Shown here piece by piece: positions 41,276 to 53,548 of a stretch of DNA of 64,000 nucleotides. Origin of the DNA: Pelobates cultripes. Its lineage: Eukaryota > Chordata > Amphibia > Anura > Pelobatidae. Position 1 is the stretch's first letter. Each line of letters starts with the position of its first letter. The DNA lies in assembly GCA_933207985.1 (NCBI GenBank), contig OW240913.1, positions 262,887,149-262,951,148 on the forward strand, written 5' to 3'. The notes beneath the pieces are model-generated. The model worked only from the letters and a program-made list of their open reading frames with translations. It did no database searches and was not told the DNA's origin. The translations under genes and the position numbers were made by a program.

Positions 41276-43500
41276 TGAAATATATATAAAAATATATAAA
41301 AATATATAAAAATATTAAAATATTAAAATATTAAATTATATTAAAAGTTTATTAAAAAATATAATGAAAACGTACCCAATGAAATCAAATTGAGGCAATA
41401 ATTATGACCTCCACCAGCTCCCTATGAGTGGACATGGAAGGGGGTACTAGGTCCGCACTGTATAATAAATAACCTCCACCCGCTGACCAGGAGTAGTGGC
41501 AGTGGAGGGCATTAGGAAGGCCCCCTCCCCCCTTTATCACTTCAACCACACTTGCAATAATATATCAAAAGCTTATTTTCTTTTTTTACACATTTTAATT
41601 CTAATGGGGTGGCTGGCTAGCGATAGCTGATAGCTGAACTTCTGGCACTCAAGTGGTTAATTGCTGTACAAACACTTAGAACCAGGGAGCATATGTGGAA
41701 TGCCAGGAATGCTACAAGTAGCATTTACATGTAGTGATAAAAGAATAGCTTGCTATTGGTTAAATTTGCTGCAGTAAGCATGTAATTCTGTATACATATG
41801 GAATCCACCATTTAGTATATATAACCTACTGTATGTTTTCTTGTAACGCATTGCTCAGTCAGTTCCTCCAAGACAATAACCTGACAGACATTTACATCTG
41901 CAAATAAATAAACAGCATGATGTTCTTCCAACGACCTGTGTTTGGAGTGTGTTCCTGTATTATCAGAGACCTGAGGAAGTCCACAACAGTATGGATGAAA
42001 TCCACAATTCATTCAGGCTCATTCTGAGCCTTGTGTGCAAAATCCAGACTTTGTGAAATAGCAATTGGCTCCGCACAGCACCAGATGGTTTTACCCCATT
42101 CGGTATGGGGCTATTTGGACTTGTAACTGTTGTGTTTCAAAATTTAGTTTTGCTTGGAATGCTCAATAAAAACACATGTTCATACGGAAGAATTGCAGGA
42201 AGCACTTATATGAGCGAAGGTGCTAAAATGTAAAAGCTATTGGCAGAAACATATTGTTTAGGATATTTTATCTCTTGCACAAGTGAGCAACACATATTTG
42301 GGTTGCTGCACTGTCCTCATCTACCGCTAATCGTTTGTGGGTTGTTTTTTTACTTTGTATACCCTTTGGCACCATTTATGTACCATTATCAGTTTAAAGT
42401 TATATAAAACATGAGCCCTAATTCTCTAGAAGAAACTCTAATCCCTAGGAGGGTACCTCTTCGTTCCGAAAGCCAACAATGTAATCAAGAGAGGCAATGA
42501 TCAATAAAACTTCCACACGGACTTATTTAAATGATAACAATAGGGTTATACCTTAAATAATGCAAAACCACTCTTTACATATTGCAAATTCACAGGAGTA
42601 TGTTTTATTTACAGCATATGATGCTGCCTTAACACTTCTTGGGGGTGTATTTTATGAGTTTGCACTTTTTCTCACAATTCTAAATTTGTGTTGCTCAGTT
42701 ATGCAAGTTTCTTGAAAAAGTCTGTGTTGACAGCCTAACCATTAAAGCTTTCATATGTATGTTGAAAAGTAAAATTAAGCAATTATTTGTGTAATATCCC
42801 AGTGCCAAGCATGCTCCCTTTAAGTAGGACAGGGTATTACCTCATGAAGATGAGAAGAGTGTGGCTTAATTGAAAATATAACCCTGTTATATAACTTTTT
42901 TTAGGGATTTATTATGCCCCATTACTGGTTTCAAAATTATCTTATATATTAATTGGTGACTGGTCTGACAGAAATCAGACTATTTTATTTTCAGATTTAT
43001 TTTATATTATCAGAAAGCCAAGCCTGCTTTATTGACAAGCTGGAAAGTAGCCATTTTTTTTAAACTGCTAGCAACACCCCCACAAATTATATTTTTAATA
43101 ACCCAACATATTAAAAAGTGACTTTAAAACATATCACTCAAGCCCGTCCAAAGGTAATAGGCCCTAAAGGGACAAAAAGAACTCCATCATTTAACTTTAA
43201 TCTTTATCACAGACTTTGTCTCTTTCTATTAGTGAATAAAGTTTGGGTAAAAAAGTCTCATTCATTAAATTAGGATAATAAAGCATCACATTACTATCAT
43301 GTATAGGTCTTCCCTGAATATAAGAATATTGATCATTACAATACAGTATGTCACAAATTATAGGTATATAATTGCTGGTATTCCTTCCCACGGGTGTTAA
43401 GGTTATAATCAGTTGCAGGATTAGCAAGAAGGATTAAGGTTAAACTAGTTAGTAATGAAACTACGCAATTACAAGTGTAGACTTGCCGGCTCCAACATCA
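41276..43500. other. No gene recognised
   Basis: 41276-41360 is an AT-rich simple repeat (AAAATATATAAAAATATAT). A TATATATAACC at 41815 and AATAAATAAA at 41903 give an LTR-like signal pair, but no ends are seen. The rest is unassigned. Confidence 0.5.
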
Positions 43501-43960
43501 GGTGGATACTTGAATGATGTGAATGTTATATTGGTTTTATATTATTCTCTGATTGTTGGGGACAAAAATATTAACTCAATTTATGTTAGTAAAATGTCTA
43601 TTTACTCGGCATTCCTACAATCAGCATTATTCAACTTTATATGTGATTTACCTAAAATGGCCGCTAGGGAGTTTCCCCTCCGACATCGACTAACACCCTC
43701 ACTAACAAGATGGCGCTGGAATCTGGTGGCGACCTTCAAGATACCAGTGATATCACACCCGGTACGAAGAGCAATAAATGAACCACTTAACACCTAACCA
43801 ATTATTGATGTATTATTTCATGATCTCTGACAAAGCATATGATGTAATTTTGCTTTATAAGGGGCATGCCGTCCCCTCAGAATAAACATTCCTCAAGTGT
43901 CTGGTGTGAATTACTTTAGGAGCGTGCACGCACTACTTCTTTAATTTGGCCGGGGGCAGA
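43500..43960 (+). repeat. Possible retroviral-type LTR fragment
   Basis: GCTTTATAAGGGGC (TATA-like, 43851), CAGAATAAACATTCC (poly(A) signal, 43878) and, 70 bases on, TTTGGCCGGGGGCAGATACA, a possible start of a primer site and leader. This spacing is typical of U3-R-U5, but no second LTR, TG start or coding region is identified. Confidence 0.35.
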
Positions 43961-46185
43961 TACACAAGATAAATTAATTGATTGATTCCACATTACTGAT
44001 AACATTCTGAGCCTGACTGGTTCTGATAACGAGGTTGAACGCAAACCGGGACCCAGAAGTAGTGTTAAAACTGACGTAGAACGCAATGTCTCTGAAATAC
44101 CGGAAACATGTGACCAGAACCTTGCCTGAGAACGAGGCATGGATAACATGTGTTCTGGAACACACAGGAACAGTGCGGGAATCTGGAATGCCCTGATTAA
44201 TTGCTCTGTTAATAGCCCTCTAGAACCTGCAGTATCTCCTTTTTCAAAGTTTAATTAAAAAAGCAGGAGGACAAATCTTCTAAAGTAAACATATGTGATG
44301 TTAGATCTGATTGCAAATTAAACCATTTTTGGTTCATGAAGGCTGTATGAGTCACATCCAGAGAAGATGTGGCTAGGGCTGCATAGACAGTCGTAACTGG
44401 TATTTAACTCACAGATGGCAGAAAATGTATCAGTAAAACTCCAGCAGCATGACATATGTATAGTTGCTTTTTTCGGCATATGCTTAACAAACCCAAAACC
44501 CCACAGAGATACTCAGACTCCTTTATTTTGGGGAAATTATCACAGTTTTACTAATATAAATAATACTTAAAAAATGTAAGGTCATTGTCCACATAGTAAA
44601 CATAACATATCAACCTCAACTCCTGTAACAATGCTACCCCAGACAACAACCCACATCACAATAAAACCACATTATATCATATTATTAACATATAAATTAA
44701 ACTTCTGAGACAGCCACTAGAGGCTCTAGAGGCTGGATTAACCCTCTCTGAAACTGTTGTGATTATAAAAAAAAGGGTTAACCCTAGCTGGACCAGGCAC
44801 CCAGACCACTTAATTTAGCTGAAGTGGTCTGGGTGCCTATAGTGTTCCTTTAACCAAAACCTCACCTCCAATTTCTCTAGCCAATCTCCCACACTACAGC
44901 CCTTCTATGCCTGTCTCCTAGCAATATCAAGGCACATTCCCCTTAGCTGCGCTGCTCCATATGCTACATGATTCATACACCAAAACAACTGTATTAAGCT
45001 AAAGTTGTCTTTGGTGTTACGAGTGCCCCCTTACCTCTAAATATGGTGCATTGACACATTCAATAATTGGAAGTGTTATTTCTCACTCAGTAATACAAGG
45101 AACTCTGAGCTAACAATGAAATGTCAAAATTAGAAAAATTTGAGTTTTCAGGACCCCACTTCAGTTCCAGACCCTGTCAGCTCCTTTTTGCCAGCAACAC
45201 CCTTGATAATAACTATGAGGAAGAAAAATACTCAAATATGAAGGCAAAGTGTGGTCTGTTATTGTAATTGTTATTCTAATGCTTTCTGAAATATAGGTGT
45301 GCCATAGTACCGACCAGTGCACTACAAAGCATTGGAATGAACATGTATCTCACCTGAGTATAAGTATACCATTCTTTAAACAAGGTATAAGAATGAACTT
45401 AGCATAACCAGGAAAAGCAAATTCGAACAGAAGTTTTTTGCCAAGGAATAGAATAGAGAGAACTTAGAACACAGCAGAATAGCTCATGTACAGACTCATT
45501 ATTTAATGTAGTGCATGAACCAACTGTTACATTTCAACATTTTATTGTAATGGTACATTTAACTAATGCTGACCTACAAAGGTTATTTCATTGGGAGCTA
45601 TAGTGAAGATTTACATGAATACTAAAGGAATCCATCATGCTGTGTGCTCTCTATGCTATTGCAAGTTGTCTGCATACATAATGTGCTAGCTTACTCTACA
45701 ACCTTTCTATTTCAAATGAATTTTCCAACAGGCAAAAGGCTATGCTAGCTGTAAAAATATATCTATTTCAGTTTGATTTACTTAGGTCACTATATATTAC
45801 AAAATATGGTGATCAATGTTTTCTGGGATGAGTAAAACATGGATATGAATTGTGATTAAATTATGATAGCCAAAAGTTATGATAGCCAAAAGTAAGGTTA
45901 ACAGAGGCTTACCGTGTTAATATGAATGTTATCTATATTCTCGGTTTAGGCGGCTGTGAGCTCTGATGAGTGGGACCTTCCTTATCACATTTTTTTGTAT
46001 GTGATATTTTATACCCTGAGTGTATCCACATTCCAGTGTAGAATGCTGCACCAAATTATTCTGCTTTAGACATAATATAAAAGCTACCATTATAAGAATA
46101 TATATGTTCTTTGCTGTACGCACTTATGCCAGAAAGATCCTGAGGAGGCAGGCTGAAAACTAGCCGAATAAGAGGCATGTGTGGG
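43961..46185. other. No gene; one MITE scrap
   Basis: 44780-44853 holds the inverted pair CACCCAGACCACTTAATTTA / GAAGTGGTCTGGGTGCCTAT and ends in AGTGTTCCTTTAA, the terminus of a CACTATAG-type TTAA MITE. Similar sequence (AAAGTTGTCTTTGGTG) is near 45002. Nothing else is recognised. Confidence 0.5.
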
Positions 46186-46189
46186 TGTG

Positions 46190-46325
46190 GTGAGCAAAAA
46201 TGGAAGGTTGGGTCTGGTCCCTCCCTTAACCTCTGGGAAATGTTTCAACATTTAGACGTGCCCACTGAGCCAAAAGGTTGGCCAGTGGTTAGCACGGTGG
46301 TGAGTTAAAACCAAGTTGGAGGCCA
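46190..46325 (+). repeat. Ngaro 3'-terminal fragment, opposite orientation to copy 1
   Basis: The minus strand reads TTTTGGCTCAGTGGGCACGT and GAGGTTAAGGGAGGGACCAG, then ACCCAACCTTCCA. This matches the plus strand at 22831-22915 (TTTTGGCTCAGTGGGAATGT, GAGGTTAGGGGAGGGACAGC). A short stray copy of the Ngaro end region. Confidence 0.55.
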
Positions 46326-46770
46326 TGTGGTGTTTTTGGACAAGGAGGGAGGGCAGGTGCCCAGGGATACTCTGATTTGGTGATGGAATGGTTTGGCAAG
46401 GACGAGTCGGCAGTTAAATATCTCTCTCTCTTCCCCCAATCCCCCCCATGAACTGAGTGGATCATGAGGTGGCATGTTTTGGTGTACAGATTATGCCCCA
46501 GTACAGTCTGTTTACTTCAGAAGTTTGCATCTCGTGCTGTGTTAATTGAACTATATATTGACTTCAAATGGGAGAGAGTTGATTAGTGAGACTGCAGGGC
46601 ATGCTCTTTACAAAAAAGATGCTTATTTAAGCAGGGATTTCTGCCAACCTAGGCAACAATCCATTTTGCCGACCCCTCATGAATGGACCTACATTCCCTC
46701 AGACGTTTATTCACTAAACTCTGAATTGCAGTGAAGAGACATTTATGGAAAGAGACACACCGAGTAGACA
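46326..46770. other. No gene recognised
   Basis: Contains a C-rich run near 46440 and TCATGAATGGACCTACATTC near 46678. No element ends are recognised. Confidence 0.5.
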
Positions 46771-47972
46771 TTAACCCCATCCCGACCTCGGACTTATCAG
46801 GTATGTCTGATGAAAAGCGGTGCTTAAGGACCGTGGACGTCCCTGATACGTCCGCGGCTAATTCAAGTGCTGGAAGGGATCATGATCACTTCCAGCCGCT
46901 CCAACGGTATTGCAGCGATGCCTTGATGTCGAGGGATCCTGCAATACCCCCCCCCCCCTCATTGCCGGGCCACCAGGTCATCGCACTCCCAGAGCGATTG
47001 CTTCCGAAATGCCCCACGTGGCACCTGGCAGTGAGGCAGAGCATTGGAAGCCATCATGCAGGCTTCTGATGTTCTGCCTGTGCAGAGTGCCTCGAGGGGT
47101 CGAGGCGCTCCATGAACATTAAAATGAATAAATAATAACATTTTAAAATTAACCCTTTCCCTCCCTCTCACTTCCTCCCTCTCTCCATTTGTACTTACCC
47201 GATCGCCGCCATTCACCCACCGATCAGTGTTCTTCTTCTATGGGGGGGGGGGAGGACTGTCTGACAGCCGAAACAGTGCCCTCTGCAAATTAGGACTGCC
47301 AGGGGCCATGTGACTGCTCTAAAAGAGCAGTCACATCGCCGCAGTAGGTGTCCATAGTGCTGCCAGACATTCCCCCTGCTGGTGAAAAAAGTTTTTAAAA
47401 AGCAAAAAAAATTAAAAAATAAAGTTAGTGTACACACTCCTGGTGTAATCCGATGGTGCCCGGTGGTAGAGAAAAAAACAAACAAAAAAAACAACAAGTA
47501 GCAAGAGTCTCAAGTAGCGTGAGAACGGAAAACAGCTCAATTAGCCTGCCCATTGGTGGGTCCCGCGTTTAAGCTGGTTTTAGCTAATCTAGTGCAATTA
47601 CAGAGAGAACAGAACGAGAGATACAGCAACCCCCCAAAAAAGCTAAGAACATGTTAACATTGGGTATTTCTAAACTCAGGACAAAATTTAGAAACTATTT
47701 AGCATGGGTTTTTTTTGGCGATTGTAGATGCGTAATTGATTCTGGGGGTCAAAGTTAGAAAAAGTTTATTTTTTTAAAAATTTTCATCATATTTTATAAT
47801 AAATTATAGAATATGATGAAAATAATGGTATCTTTAGAAAGACCATTTAATGGCGAGAAACACCATATATAATATGTGTGGGTACAGTAAATGAGTAAGA
47901 GGAAAATTAGAGCTGAACACAAACACAGCAGAAATATAAAATTGAAAAGCAGTCTGGTCACTAATGGGTTAA
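46771..47972. mobile_element. TTAA-flanked MITE-like element (Kolobok/T2-like ends), about 1.2 kb
   Basis: The left end is TTAACCCCATCCCGACC and the right end ACTAATGGGTTAA, giving short inverted TTAACCC termini with TTAA as target. The interior has an inverted pair (GGAAGGGATCATGATCACTTCC near 46872), a C13 run at 46946 and no transposase. The right TTAA is shared with the next MITE at 47969. End similarity is short, so the boundaries are tentative. Confidence 0.45.
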
Positions 47973-48240
47973 AGGGAAACTATAGTGCTGGGAAAATAAA
48001 CTTGTTTTCCTGGCTCTATAGCTTCCTCCTCTGTCAAGCGCCCTGACCTCGTAGTACAGAAGGGGTTAATAAACCCTTCTGTCACTTACCCTTGTCCAGC
48101 ACCAATGTCTCGGCCAGAGGAGGATCCAGAGCCTAATCTTGAGAGGGGCACTTGTAGATTATTTAAAGAAATAATTAATGCACAATAACCACGACAGCTC
48201 TGTGTAGTGGTTATGGTGCCAGGAGTGCCAGGACCCCCTC
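47969..48240. mobile_element. CACTATAG-type TTAA MITE, left part
   Basis: Starts TTAAAGGGAAACTATAGTGC, as in the MITE at 13460, and contains GTAGTGGTTATGGTGCCAGG typical of the other end. The right TTAA end is not clear. Confidence 0.55.
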
Positions 48241-48524
48241 CTAGAGGGAGTAGTCAAACCGTTTAAGAACAGTTTGACAACTTACCTGGGATCTGCTGGG
48301 ATATCGGGCTGTGTAACGGCACCCCCAGGCATAAAAGGGGTTAAAAGCCGTTTAGTAGATATTTCCCTACCAGATATAAAGGCAGCTACTGAAGATACCA
48401 ATCCGCCGAACAGGAAACCATATGAATGCTGTAAACAGCCGAACCCAAACCATACGAATGCTCCAAATAGTCGAATAGGAAAAACCATACGAAAGGTTTA
48501 CACTCCTAGCAGTCGAACTTGAAC
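48241..48524. repeat. LTR-like fragment into which the ERV appears inserted
   Basis: TGTGTAACGGCACCCCCAGG at 48311 looks like an LTR start, and a repeated CGAAC/CATACGAA motif fills 48400-48500. It runs straight into the ERV LTR at 48525. Confidence 0.3.
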
Positions 48525-48958
48525 TGTTACCGGAGGAATAACAGGAACAAACCACAGAAGCCACACAGAGATATGGACACAAGTCTTCAGGAAGTAACAG
48601 GTCTTTTATTTACACACCGATCGGGTCTCACACTGAACTTGTGTTCAAAAGGTATGAGCCCAGAGCATAGTTTGCACAGGCTATTTATTAACAATAACTC
48701 CTCCCATTCATAGCTCCACTCACACATACCCTTAGACCAATCAGTGAACAGGATATTTAGGATCACCTAATATGGGCAGACCGTATGACTCCTTTTAAGG
48801 ACAAAGGAATGTGACTATAGTTGATGCACATGCTACTTGATGACAGTATCTTAGCTACATGTAACTAACTAACAGATACAACAAACACCTGTACTTTTAT
48901 ATGCCACATGGAGATTTCAGGCCTACTACATTTTAAACCATGTTGAAATCCCATCACA
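48525..48958 (-). repeat. 3' LTR of the ERV (434 bp)
   Basis: The plus strand runs from TGTTACCGGAGGAATAACAG to AAATCCCATCACA. It carries a segment of about 30 bp (near 48575-48600) that the other LTR lacks. The polypurine tract AAAGGGGGGAA (minus strand) abuts it at 48959-48969. Confidence 0.88.
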
Positions 48959-49085
48959 TTCCCCCCTTTAATGCTTCTGATACAAAGTTATTCCATATGC
49001 ATCACTAATCATAATTTGCCAAAACCTTTCAAGTAACCATGAGCCGGGACAGACCTTATAAGCATTTTAACTTAACTATTACCTC

Positions 49086-49268
49086 TCAACACTCATTGAC
49101 CTGATTATTAATAGTCTCTCTCTGGGTTAGGGGTTCATATTTCCAGATGGCCATTACATGAGCAGCTATCTTCCTTTCTATAATGCTCTCAATAACACTA
49201 CATATAGACCTAACTACTAATGGAATCAGACAGGGCCGGAAGAGGCATAAGAAAATAATAAATACCAC
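49086..49268 (-). pseudogene. env: Env transmembrane-subunit C-terminal fragment (ERV)
   Basis: The 60-codon frame begins with a hydrophobic membrane segment (MVFIIFLCLFRPCLIPLVV) followed by a charged tail. This fits the membrane anchor and cytoplasmic tail of a retroviral Env, and the place just before the polypurine tract is right for it. The surface subunit, the fusion region and the rest of the transmembrane subunit are missing. It directly follows the RT fragment across a deletion junction at about 49265. Confidence 0.6.
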
Positions 49269-49600
49269 TCATCTGATCCTGGTTTCTGAACAGGTAATAA
49301 TGGAGTGTTCCAAGGGGAGGTACAGAATTTTAGGATACCATACTTTACGAACTTATCCAAGTACGTCTGTATGTTCTTCTTGGCCTTCTGAGGTATGTGA
49401 TACTGGCGTAGGCTCACAGGGTAGGCCGCAAGCTTTAGTTCAATATGTATCGGTGGGATATTACAAGCAGGTCCTGGAGGATTATTCTTTGCCCATTCTC
49501 CTGGAATGTCAAATAAAGATCCATCACTCTTAGGGTTTGCATTTGTTATTACAGAGTAGAAGCTCCATTCTTCTTCTTTTGGTACCAATACTGCTATCAT
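49265..49600 (-). pseudogene. pol: ERV reverse transcriptase, N-terminal fragment
   Basis: The frame carries an RT start: PPIHIELKLAAYPVSLRQYH, then KNIQTYLDKFVKYGILKFCT and SPWNTPLLPVQKPGS. This is the fingers region of a gammaretrovirus-like RT. The polymerase YxDD, RNase H and integrase are gone; the frame passes into the Env-tail region. Confidence 0.8.
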
Positions 49601-49619
49601 GCCTGGTGATTTATTAAAC

Positions 49620-49960
49620 TTCAGAGACGTTGATCCATTAGGTAGAAAATTTATCTGAGCTTGAAGCTTTGATAATAGATCTTGTCCTAGAAGTTGAATT
49701 GGACACTGGCATATATAGGAACTGGTGCTTCACAAAATGGCCTCCTAAAATGCAAGTGCGACTACTGAGAACCAGTCTAGCAGCGCTTCTCCCAGTAGCT
49801 CCTATTTTTTAATAGGAGCTACTGGGAGAAGCGCTGCTAGACTGGTTCTCAGTTTGTTACAGTCTTTCCAGAAGGAGGAGCTACCAACTTAGTCACCACA
49901 GAATGTTCAGCAACAGTGTCAATCATGAATGAACTTCTCTTTCCCCCTATTGTTACATCG
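49620..49960 (-). pseudogene. ERV protease, mutated and interrupted by a palindrome
   Basis: The minus strand reads VDVTIGGKRSSFMIDTVAEH: the catalytic Asp-Thr-Gly is Asp-Thr-Val. Shortly after KLVAPPSGKTVTN a stop is followed by an 88-bp perfect palindrome (49852-49765). Homology resumes afterwards with GGHFVKHQFLYMP and NFLPNGSTSLKFNKSPG. Both the Gly to Val change and the palindrome would destroy the enzyme. Confidence 0.7.
49765..49852. repeat. Perfect 88-bp palindrome inside the ERV protease region
   Basis: Two 42-bp arms, beginning CTGAGAACCAGTCTAGCAGC and ending in its exact complement, are separated by TTTT. Every base of the arms pairs. Confidence 0.98.
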
Positions 49961-50149
49961 ACCATAGGCTCTGCTCGGCCAAGGGGGATGGAGCCCGGTC
50001 GGTATCAATAGTTTTCCATGACAGTGTCAGCCAGACCCACAAAATCTCTATCTTCCCTATCCCTAAGTCTCTGAGTAGGGGGATAATATCTTCCTTCCTG
50101 TACACCCCCTCTGCCATTTCCATTAAGACCTTCAAAACTTCCTCTTCCT

Positions 50150-51270
50150 CGTCCTCTAAAGCTACCACCGTAACCACTTCACCCCCGTCTCTCATCTTGT
50201 CTACCACCTACAATAAATCCCCTCTGTGGGCAGTAACTCTTCCAATGTCCTTCCTCTCTACAATATGCACATTTATCTCTGCCTAGTGGTACCCTGCTCA
50301 TCTTAGCCTCAACTCCTCAATTCATCTCCCCTCCCTGTCTCGCTACACCTGTGATAGCTACGGCTAACATGTCTGCTTTCTTCCTCATTTTACGTTCCGC
50401 CTCATGCTCTGTCTCAGTTTCCCTATTCATATATACTTTATTTGCAACCTTCATTAACTGTGATATAGACATCCCTGCAAATCCCTCTAACTTTTGTAAT
50501 TTTCTCTTGATATTGTTCTGGGCCTGGCTGACAAATGCTGAGTTAATCATTCGGGTAATATGTGGTGGACCAGGGGTAAGCCAGAGAGGCATTTGTAAAT
50601 GTCGGGATTAAAGGGTACCAGTCATTTGTTGAGTTAGTATGGGACTTCGATAGGGTTGTTTAGTAACAGGTTCCGATCTGGGAGTAGTAAGGTAGGTGAA
50701 AGGGGGTGAGTTAATTTTACTGGTCAGCATTAGGTGATTGAAAAATAAAAATGTGTTTAAACCAAAAACCTGCCAGTAAGTGTCACAAGAGGGTAAGTAA
50801 TTGTATCAAAATAGTCTTTATGGGTCTAACAATAAAACTTGGCTTTTAATATATTTATACCTAAAATAAAACCTTACGACAAGAAATATTAAAATAGGGT
50901 AAGCAGTCCTACTTCGGTCTGTTGTATGCCAGTATAGCGTTAAGGACGATTAAACGGTCATTAATATTTTAAACAATGTAAATCAATGTAACTCCCGAAG
51001 ATAGCCAGTAGGTGGCCCTAGAGTGCTTCCTAAAGTCTAATGAAGCTGATAGACTTTGATTATGTGAGACAGGTAAGTAGGTAGGCGGGGACAATAGAGC
51101 AGGGGGAGTGCAAATACCAGCGAACACAGTTTTAGCTTGGGAGGAAGAGTAGGGGGTTGGGAAACAGATGCAAGGGGGGTTTCCAAACTAGGTGGAATTA
51201 AGGCCTTAGTGGACAAACAGGTTCTGGCTACCATGGACTCCATTGTTCCTCTTAGCACAGCTTGATCCAC
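50150..51270 (-). pseudogene. gag: ERV Gag, capsid end and nucleocapsid
   Basis: The frame 50592-50317 holds a capsid C-terminal stretch (NNIKRKLQKLEGFAGMSISQ) typical of gamma-type retroviruses, then a charged region (EHEAERKMRKKADMLA). A zinc knuckle, [14 protein letters not shown], lies at about 50265-50224, followed by an Arg/Gly-rich part. Upstream, the 51270-51037 frame is Pro-rich (SLETPLASVSQPPTLPPKLK), as in matrix/p12-like regions. Several frame changes and stops separate these parts. Confidence 0.65.
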
Positions 51271-52636
51271 TTAGCAGTGTTTCAACAATCTGTATACAGA
51301 AACTACTCGTATAGCCCCAGCATATTATTTATAACAATGTAAACCTGCTGTATTAAATCTGGATCAAGGATCCACAGGAACACTGGTTACCAGAATAGGC
51401 CGTCCTCTGCTACACAGAGTATTTTAATCTTTTGGGGAACAGTGTTACACCATAATCACAAACAGCTTATTCCTTAGAAAAGGTTTTTGTTTTTTTAAAA
51501 CATACAAGACAAAGGACCTTTTGTGAATCAGAAGCACCCATGATTTCAACAGAGCATCTGATTCAAAGCAGTACAAATATACAAACAGTTTCAACAGTCA
51601 CACCAGTTACCTTAGCAACAGCACCATGCGGCACGGTTGCTAGGCCCAAACATACACGTACACACACGCACAGGATCCTCACACGCTCAACAATATCACA
51701 ACGTCGCACACACAAAATTAAATCAAAAACCCACCAAAGACTATACACTTATCAATGTAACTATTATTCAAACCATACAATTATCCACACTATTAATCCA
51801 CATAAACTAACCGATCACATAACATTTCAACAATTTCGTCTCTACAGTCACTGGTTATGGTACGGTTAGTAACTATTGTACAGTTTAGACAATTACAACG
51901 TATTTAACAACATTTACAGCAAACCCAACTACTCTAATTGGCCATTACCTCGAGAACTATCGAACTATTTACACCAAGATTCGGTTAGTCTATGCTGCCC
52001 AAGCACCACATATAGCAAACTAGTGGGTGGAATTTACAACAGTACCCATTTAGTCTATCTACTCTATCAATAGTGTAGTGGCTGAATTTACAACAGAGCA
52101 TGCTTAGGCAAGATAGGTTGAGAGCTAGCAGGCGGAATGTACCCCAGAATTTGCTTAGTCTCACCGGCCTCCCCGACCTAGTGACCGAAATTTACACCTA
52201 CACACGCTAATCAAGACAGGACACCGGTGTCCGGCATAAACTATTTACACCAAGATTTAGCCTGACCCAAACCACCTATATTAGACGGGCTGACTACAGA
52301 GCATCTAATTTCCAGATAAGCGGTGCGCCTTCGCTTCTTCCCTCCAGTGGGAGGAGGCAATCCAATAACCGGTTTCAAATATAAAACCCCTTGTGAGCCT
52401 ACTGCTCTAACGGTATCAGTCTTACCTCTTAGTTCTTGGACCTGGGTTCACACTTATCGACTGCGTAGAAGCTGATGATCTCCTGGACAACAGGCCAGTG
52501 GCGCTGAGCCGAAGGGAGGTCCACGCAGAAGAAGTCCAGGGGTGCAGCTGTGGAGAATGTTGGTAAAAGGTTTACCATCTCAAATCTCTGTGCCAGCTTC
52601 CGTGCGATGAGGTTCCCGGACCCAATGCACCAAAAA

Positions 52637-52835
52637 TGTTACCGGAGGAATAACAGGAACAAACCGCAGAAACCACACATAGACAGGTCTTTTATTTACA
52701 CACCGATCGGGTCTCAAACTGAACTTGTGTTCAAAAGGTATGAGCCCAGAACATAGTTTGCACAGGCTATTTATTGACAATAACTCCTCCCATTCATAGC
52801 TCCACTCACACATACCCTTAGACCAATCAGTGAAC
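52637..52835 (-). repeat. 5' LTR of the ERV, truncated (199 bp)
   Basis: Matches the 48525 LTR from TGTTACCGGAGG to ACCAATCAGTGAAC, then breaks off into unrelated DNA at 52836. The plus strand upstream, TTCCCGGACCCAATGCACCA followed by AAAAA (52611-52636), resembles a tRNA-Gly-like acceptor end and is the likely primer site. Confidence 0.82.
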
Positions 52836-53548
52836 CAATCCATAACACAAAAAATGGGCATGTGGGAGAGCGCAGAGACATAAGTACAGACTTTTAGAAT
52901 CAATATATGCGCTTAATTAAAACACACTTACAAGCTTGAAGTAATGTTTGAGCATATCGATCCATGGGAATGTTCCATCTTAGTTGTAAAAAAATTCTTC
53001 ATCCTTCACGGCTAACATCTATGGGTAACCATTGGGGGAACATACCCCCTGGATTCAATATGCTCAAACATTACTTTGTGTTGAGGATTTTGCACCATCT
53101 CTAAATCATTGATAGGCCTACAATCAATATACCTTTGTTAGTGTAACCTTGAACAGTGGCATATTGGTGTTATCAACTTTAATACTATATGAGTGTTTCT
53201 TTTTCTTTAGGTCCTTTTTTGTATTGATACTGTTGAGGACTGGGAGGAGTCCTATCTTTTCTACAGTTTAAAAGAATAGCACATAGGTAAATAATTTTAT
53301 ACCTGTACACTGTGTCTTTCCACTGAACTACAAGGGTGATCAATCTATATTGTATTTACACACACACACACATTGTCACTTGCACACTCTCACTGACATA
53401 CACAGTGTCACACACTTTCAATAACTTACACACAGTGTCACGTGCACACTCTCACTAACAGTGTCACTTGCACACTCTCATTGACATACACAGTATAACT
53501 TACACACATACACTGTCACTCAAACACAAGCTCACACCACTTTACATA
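52836..53548. other. No gene; palindromic pair and CA-rich repeats
   Basis: AAGTAATGTTTGAGCATATC (52939) and ATATGCTCAAACATTACTT (53067) form an inverted pair. From about 53350 to 53545 there are CA-rich units (TGTCACTTGCACACTCTCAC). Confidence 0.6.

Larger units (their letters stand above)
48525..52835 (-). mobile_element. Endogenous retrovirus (class I-like), internally deleted
   Basis: On the minus strand: truncated 5' LTR (52835-52637), tRNA-type primer site, a long leader of roughly 1.3 kb, gag C-terminal region (about 51270-50150), protease (about 49960-49620), the N-terminal part of RT (49600-49265), a fragment like the membrane-spanning end of Env (49268-49086), polypurine tract and 3' LTR (48958-48525). 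Most of pol and env are deleted. Gag, protease and RT resemble gamma/epsilon-type retroviruses. The outer 235 bp or so of the 5' LTR are missing, so no target duplication is seen. The copy cannot be functional. Confidence 0.82.

Noticed and set aside
41640..42180. A solo retroviral LTR from TATA and AATAAA-like signals
   Set aside because: No TG/CA ends, target duplication or second copy in the window; the signals alone are common in A+T-rich DNA.
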